Below the pieces are notes generated by a model, which saw only the letters and a list, made by a program, of their open reading frames with translations, had not been told where the DNA came from and did not search any database. From NCBI RefSeq assembly GCF_021130785.1, contig NC_060213.1:69429501-69493500 (forward strand): a DNA stretch of 64,000 nucleotides, in the 5' to 3' direction. The stretch is from Homalodisca vitripennis (lineage: Eukaryota; Arthropoda; Insecta; Hemiptera; Cicadellidae). Both the position numbers and the translations under genes were made by a program. Below are positions 59,559-64,000 of the stretch, piece by piece. Positions within the stretch are counted from its first letter, which is position 1. Every line of letters begins with the position of its first letter.

Positions 59559-61344
59559 ACTCCAATACCTTTATCTTGATTACTCTCTTAAGTTTACCTG
59601 TATATAAGAATAAATTATCTTATCAAGGTTTTTTTTTTTTTTTTATAAGTAAAAAAGTAACAACCGGAAAGCAGTACAAAGAGAGGAAAGATAGTATGAC
59701 TGGTGATGCTCAAAATACTATATCTATCCAAATTAATTAACAAGAGAGCAGCCTATTTCTTTTATAACTGGTCAGACTCGCTGAACTCAGCGCGCAAAGA
59801 TGGTAATCAAAGACATAAGGGGCTAAATATTCACTACTCACTCAGAGAACCCCAATTACAACTCCCTTAAACATTTTGGAAAGAAGAATTATTTGAAGAA
59901 AATAAGAATTCGTAAGTGATAAATATTAAAGAATAATTATTTTCCTATATAGATTACTCCACATGAATACTGAGTAAGAATGAGGTTGTAAATGAACCAT
60001 AACTTAATCAACAATAAGAACTGATTTTTCTTGATATAAGTCATTAAATTATATATAATTAGTTATGAATTTTTATTGTTAAAAATAAAGTATAATAAAT
60101 ATTATTAGGTTATATTATATGGTAATGATGGTGCTGTTCAACATTACCAAAACTTTACATTGATAGTTCTGTTGTTAATGTACATTCAATTTTTAATTTT
60201 TTCGATCACATAAAATTCTGTGTACATAAATATAAAATAATATTAACTAGTAGTAAAGCTAACAATATCGTACTTGTATAATATTAGAGCTGGAAGAACA
60301 CCAGAGTATTCTCGTGTTCAATATACAAAAGTAGGAATTGTGTAATGGAAGCAAATATAGGCTGAGGCCGCAGTGTTATAATAACCTCGTTACTCCGCTA
60401 ATATACTTTACATTTTTTCCCTCCTTCCATTATTTCTTGCACATTTTTCAGATTTATTTGAAATTTTATATGAGTCTTTATAAACATTTTAGCTTTACTG
60501 GGATTTAATGGCTACATTTCCATATGAGACTGGCAAAAGTTCCATTATAAACCTAAATGTTAAAGAATGATATCAATTTTACGAAAATATTTATCGAAAT
60601 AATTAAATTGAAAAATAATATAGCAATACCTATAAAAATCGATTTTTTCGTTACCATGTTTCAGAAGGTGACTGATTTCTACTATGGTTTTAGTACATAT
60701 AATTATGACGGTCATTGCAATTGAAGTATAATGCAACAGACGTGGATTTTTACTTGTTTTTATTTGGTGCATTAATGGTTTTTAATATGAAAATGGAGCA
60801 GTTGTTACTTTACTATTACAGGAAACTAGCTTTGACTGGGGGGACCAGGCATCTCAAAGTCGCGTAGCTCCACGTGAGATCTCTCAATACAGGGTTTGAT
60901 GAAATGTTTTCTCTTGTGCGTAACTTTGACTTTGATGCAACTGGTTTTTCCTAGACCTGCATTAAACCTGGCATCCCACCACACAATGATCAGATTCCGG
61001 TATACTTCTGCGTTGTGATCGGGAAGTTAACATACAACAGGAAGGCAACTCGGTGATAGGCATGAAGGAGGAAATCACCTTCGAGCAGCACTTATTTACT
61101 TAAGATGTGGAATCTGGTATCGTGTCCCTTTGTGATGTCCAGAAGAAAGAGGATTCAGTCTTGGTTTACGGATGGTATACAGGCCACGGCATGTAAGATA
61201 CACCTCCCTGTTAGCTCTATCCTTGTTAACTGAGATAATGAAGTAAACTCAATTATTTACTTGGACGACAACAAAGTAGATTTATTTTAAAAGAGTTGTT
61301 ATGCAATAGCTATGCCAAGAACATAAGGAAATAAAATAAGTAAA
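59559..61344. other. AT-rich stretch, nothing recognised
   Basis: A poly-T run at about 59628-59643. 60830-61200 is more balanced and may be upstream LINE sequence, but no domain is clear. Confidence 0.4.
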
Positions 61345-61690
61345 TTAACTACTAAAAGTGAACGCAACCTGCTCTAACTTGTTAGACCACATTATAGTAG
61401 ACAGGTCGGTCGAGAGCGAGAGGACCGGCGTCGTGACGATCAGGGATCTTAGAAGGGTAAATATATCTGACCACAACTTGATATATTGTTCTCTAAAAGT
61501 TAAGAAAGAGAATAAAGGGCCGAAAACGATCACCTACAGGGTTTTTTATTGAACCCAGGATGTGCTGTTGAAGCTGTAGCTGAGATTGACTAGGAGAGAG
61601 CAATGGACTTATGGAGTTGATAATATTGAGTACTTTATAACTACCTTTGTGAGCATTTTGGAATGGTAATTTTCCTTCATCTGCAACTAT
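61345..61690 (+). pseudogene. LINE endonuclease (EEP) C-terminal fragment
   Basis: Frame 61358-61552 reads VNATCSNLLDHIIVDRS, then VNISDHNLIYCSLKVKKENK and PKTITYR. The TSxxLIDHI..ISDHxLI and KxxPKxIxYR sequence is the end of the apurinic-type endonuclease of Jockey/CR1-like LINEs, and SDH is a catalytic motif. After a frame break, AEIDWERAMDLWS-like sequence continues to about 61690, the spacer before the RT. No RT follows. Confidence 0.75.
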
Positions 61691-63181
61691 TTATTGGATT
61701 AACATCACCAGGTGACATTACAACTTGTGGAAATGTTTAAGACACGGGATATTCCAGGCTAATTTCAGGACTACCAACACAACATTTGAGGGGGATTGCA
61801 TATACCACACTACTTAGCAGGCCGTACACAACTGTGTTCAACAAAACAACATGATTCGAACATTAAGTCTAATATTATAGATGTAATCTTCATATTAAGA
61901 AAAGGCTGAAACGCTGAAAGTGTTGGCCTTATGCACGCCCAAATTTGTCATGGAAACTGATCATAACATACACAAACATCGAAATACAACTTTGAGACTG
62001 GGAGATAAAGAATGTAAGTTTATGAAAACGCGCCCAAATATTTTGTAGACACGTGAATACATCCCAATATACATCATGAACATTAGTACGATATTGGATA
62101 TGAAAACAATCATTATCTTTATGAACTACGAACTTTTGAACCTAAGGGGAAAGTTAATATTTTAAAATATTCAAAAGGATATCTTTATGTGTAGAATTAC
62201 CACAGAGTCGGTGTATCACAAAGAGATTTCTGTAGAGGAAAACAAAGAGGGAGATAATTTGAAGATTCATGAGTCTATTGAACAATAAGGCTGGAGGTTA
62301 AAATGAATAAATTTGTCTACGGAATTGCTACTATTTTTCCGAACACTCGCGTTATTTCTGTTTGTAGCTAAACAATATATTGCCTAGTCCAATTACTATT
62401 TAGCTATTTATTCAAACTATGAAATTCTTGTATTTGTAATAAAATCATTAATAGGTACTAAATTATTTCAAGCATGAGGACAAAGTAAGTTAAGTTGTTT
62501 AAATTCAATCATAAATCATTGTAAACCGAATAACTATTGCTGTGTGGATTTTTCTTCATTCACATGTAGAATTCTATTCAATATTCAATTTTACTTATCA
62601 CACACTCCCTTAGTATCACCGAAAATATAAAAATAAGACATATGTTTTAAAAAACCCGAAAATACTTCATGACATGCTGTCATCATAATCGCTATTTTTC
62701 ATACTTTATTGGGTATGTAAGTCATTGCTTTTGTTACCTCATGGCAGAGATCTGAAAAAAATGCTTGCACACAAGTAAGGATTTTTCAGTCCGTTCACCT
62801 CAAACGTTTTGTTTCTTTTCGACTGCATTAAATACACGGCACAGCTTGTTTTGATACGTAAAATAAAGTATTACTATGGAGAACTACCGAGTGGTAAAAG
62901 TTAAATAAAAACTTTATAATTATATTGTTTTCTGTATGATAAAAACAGTTTCTCTCTACATGAAGCAAAAGTGTTAGGAGCTTAATAGTATTTTGTACCT
63001 CGGCTTTAACTCGTTTGTAAAACACACGTGTGCTCCTAGATAGATACTACTTTATAATTAAAAAGGAGTCTTTTATATTATATAACCGCATATCTTAATA
63101 GGTTGTATTTTAAAAAATATACACCGATGTAAAAATAACTTATATTAAATTTACCTGAAATTATTTATAGAATGAAAGGTT
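61691..63181. other. AT-rich stretch, nothing recognised
   Basis: No frame, repeat or RNA I can support. Confidence 0.4.
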
Positions 63182-63866
63182 TTACTTGTTTATCGTAAAC
63201 GCAAGGCAAGAACCTCGCAGTGCCTTATAAAATAAGGAAACAATTCTTAATATAATACCTTGGTTTAATCTGACAAAACAATATATTATCGCCTGAACTG
63301 CTCTATTGGAAGACGGTTCAAGAAATTTTATCATCCGATAAGAATGCAGGCGTATAACAGAAATGCCTCCGGCAATCAGCTCTGGGCTCAACAGCTCAGC
63401 TTGAATAGCGACGAACGAAAACATCCCTCGAGATAGTACCTGTCAATAAAATATCAAAATCTACTTCCATATCATCGTGTATGCATAGCAATGTTTTTAG
63501 AAATGTAGTCGTATAATATAAAATACATTCAAAAGTAAGTTTATTTCTTCCGCATAATTTCCACAACCTATTTTCCATACCATCAAAAATTAATATTAGG
63601 TAAGATGCATTGAAATTAGGGCAATGCAATATTTGTTCCAAATATTTTTTAACAATTATTTCCTTGCACTTATAAAAGATTTGATTATTACATTTCATAG
63701 CATTGTGTTTAAATTGATTAAGAAATGATAATACAGTATGAACTTTAAACATTTCAAATCTATTCTCCACATATTGCTCTAAATTTTTTTCTAATACTGA
63801 TAAACTTAAATAATATGATGTAGTCAGTAAAACGTTCTCATAAATAACATCGAATAACTTTAGCAA
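63182..63866 (-). CDS. Unrecognised open region, possible host exon(s) or pseudogene
   Basis: A 156-codon minus frame (63396-63866), the longest in the window not tied to any mobile element I recognise, has an amphipathic helical look with few charged repeats (for example FLNQFKHNAMKCNNQIFY, LILIFDGMENRLWKLC, TTTFLKTLLCIHDDMEVD). Immediately downstream, in another frame, 63182-63436 reads LSRGMFSFVAIQAELLSPEL, IAGGISVIRLHSYRM, then PSSNRAVQAIIYCFVRLNQ, which also looks coding. The join near 63441 has a splice-donor-like CAG|GTACTA, and RLNQ ends at AAG|GTATTA. The two parts may be exons, or one frame broken by a single-base shift. An in-frame stop (TAA) lies a few codons upstream of 63866. 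I cannot name the family. Confidence 0.35.
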
Positions 63867-64000
63867 GCAAATTTAGTACTATAAATATTGTATGATATTA
63901 TGCTCTTGGCAGCGCGCTGCTCTCATGTATTCAATCTGACAAGGAGACATTAGATATGACAATAACAATGAGATAGGTGACGCATATGTCAGTACTATAA
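63867..64000. other. Window edge, nothing recognised
   Basis: 134 bases with no supported feature. If the frame at 63396-63866 is an exon, its upstream part would start here or beyond the window. Confidence 0.35.

Overview
The window is eukaryotic and looks like arthropod, most likely insect and probably hemipteran, intergenic DNA. It is AT-rich. It contains no convincing intact host protein gene. It holds decayed copies of transposon families typical of insect genomes and one cytosolic-type initiator tRNA-Met sequence. The organism call is an inference from the mix of elements and from base composition, not from a marker gene.

Layout. 1-9375: a tandem array of five full copies plus one partial copy of a ~1.8 kb unit. 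Copies are nearly identical, and each carries an embedded ~0.5 kb inverted-repeat-bounded segment. A diverged unit marks the right edge (to about 9724). 11.0-11.4 kb: the 3' end of a Penelope-like element on the minus strand, with a fragment resembling its C-terminal region and a hammerhead-ribozyme-like motif just downstream. 12.8-13.7 kb: an 81-bp minisatellite. 14.8-15.5 kb: a Ty3/Gypsy gag remnant. 15.68-16.70 kb: a TTAA-flanked piggyBac-type non-autonomous element. 17.3-17.5 kb: a tRNA-derived SINE. 18.4-20.0 kb: a nest of LINE reverse-transcriptase pieces around a mariner-type transposase 3' half. 21.84-22.01 kb: a stem-loop with a mutated hammerhead-like core. 24.0-25.8 kb: a LINE pol (RT plus RNase H) relic. 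26.2-26.5 kb: another LINE C-terminus. 28.26 kb: tRNA-iMet-like sequence. 28.66-30.71 kb: a 2-kb element with ~130-bp terminal inverted repeats (TIRs) and a TTA target duplication. 31.06-31.68 kb: a Harbinger-like MITE. 33.88-33.98 kb: a C15A repeat. 34.7-41.76 kb: a Ty3/Gypsy element on the minus strand with a long 3' LTR, a broken gag-pol and a nearly deleted 5' LTR. 43.2-46.3 kb: an old segmental duplication. 47.1-47.5 kb: the N-terminal half of a second mariner-type family. 48.6-49.1 kb: a MITE. 57.87-59.56 kb: a PIF/Harbinger element with perfect 32-bp TIRs, a TTA target-site duplication (TSD) and a broken transposase. 61.3-61.7 kb: a LINE endonuclease fragment. 63.2-63.9 kb: an unrecognised open region, the best candidate for a host exon.

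The pieces do not form a pathway. They record successive insertions, truncations and a local satellite expansion. The observations most worth checking are the satellite array with its internal inverted repeat, the Penelope-associated ribozyme, the initiator tRNA with a broken G-C pair in its anticodon stem, the long-TIR 2-kb element, and the Gypsy LTR with a strong splice-donor match.
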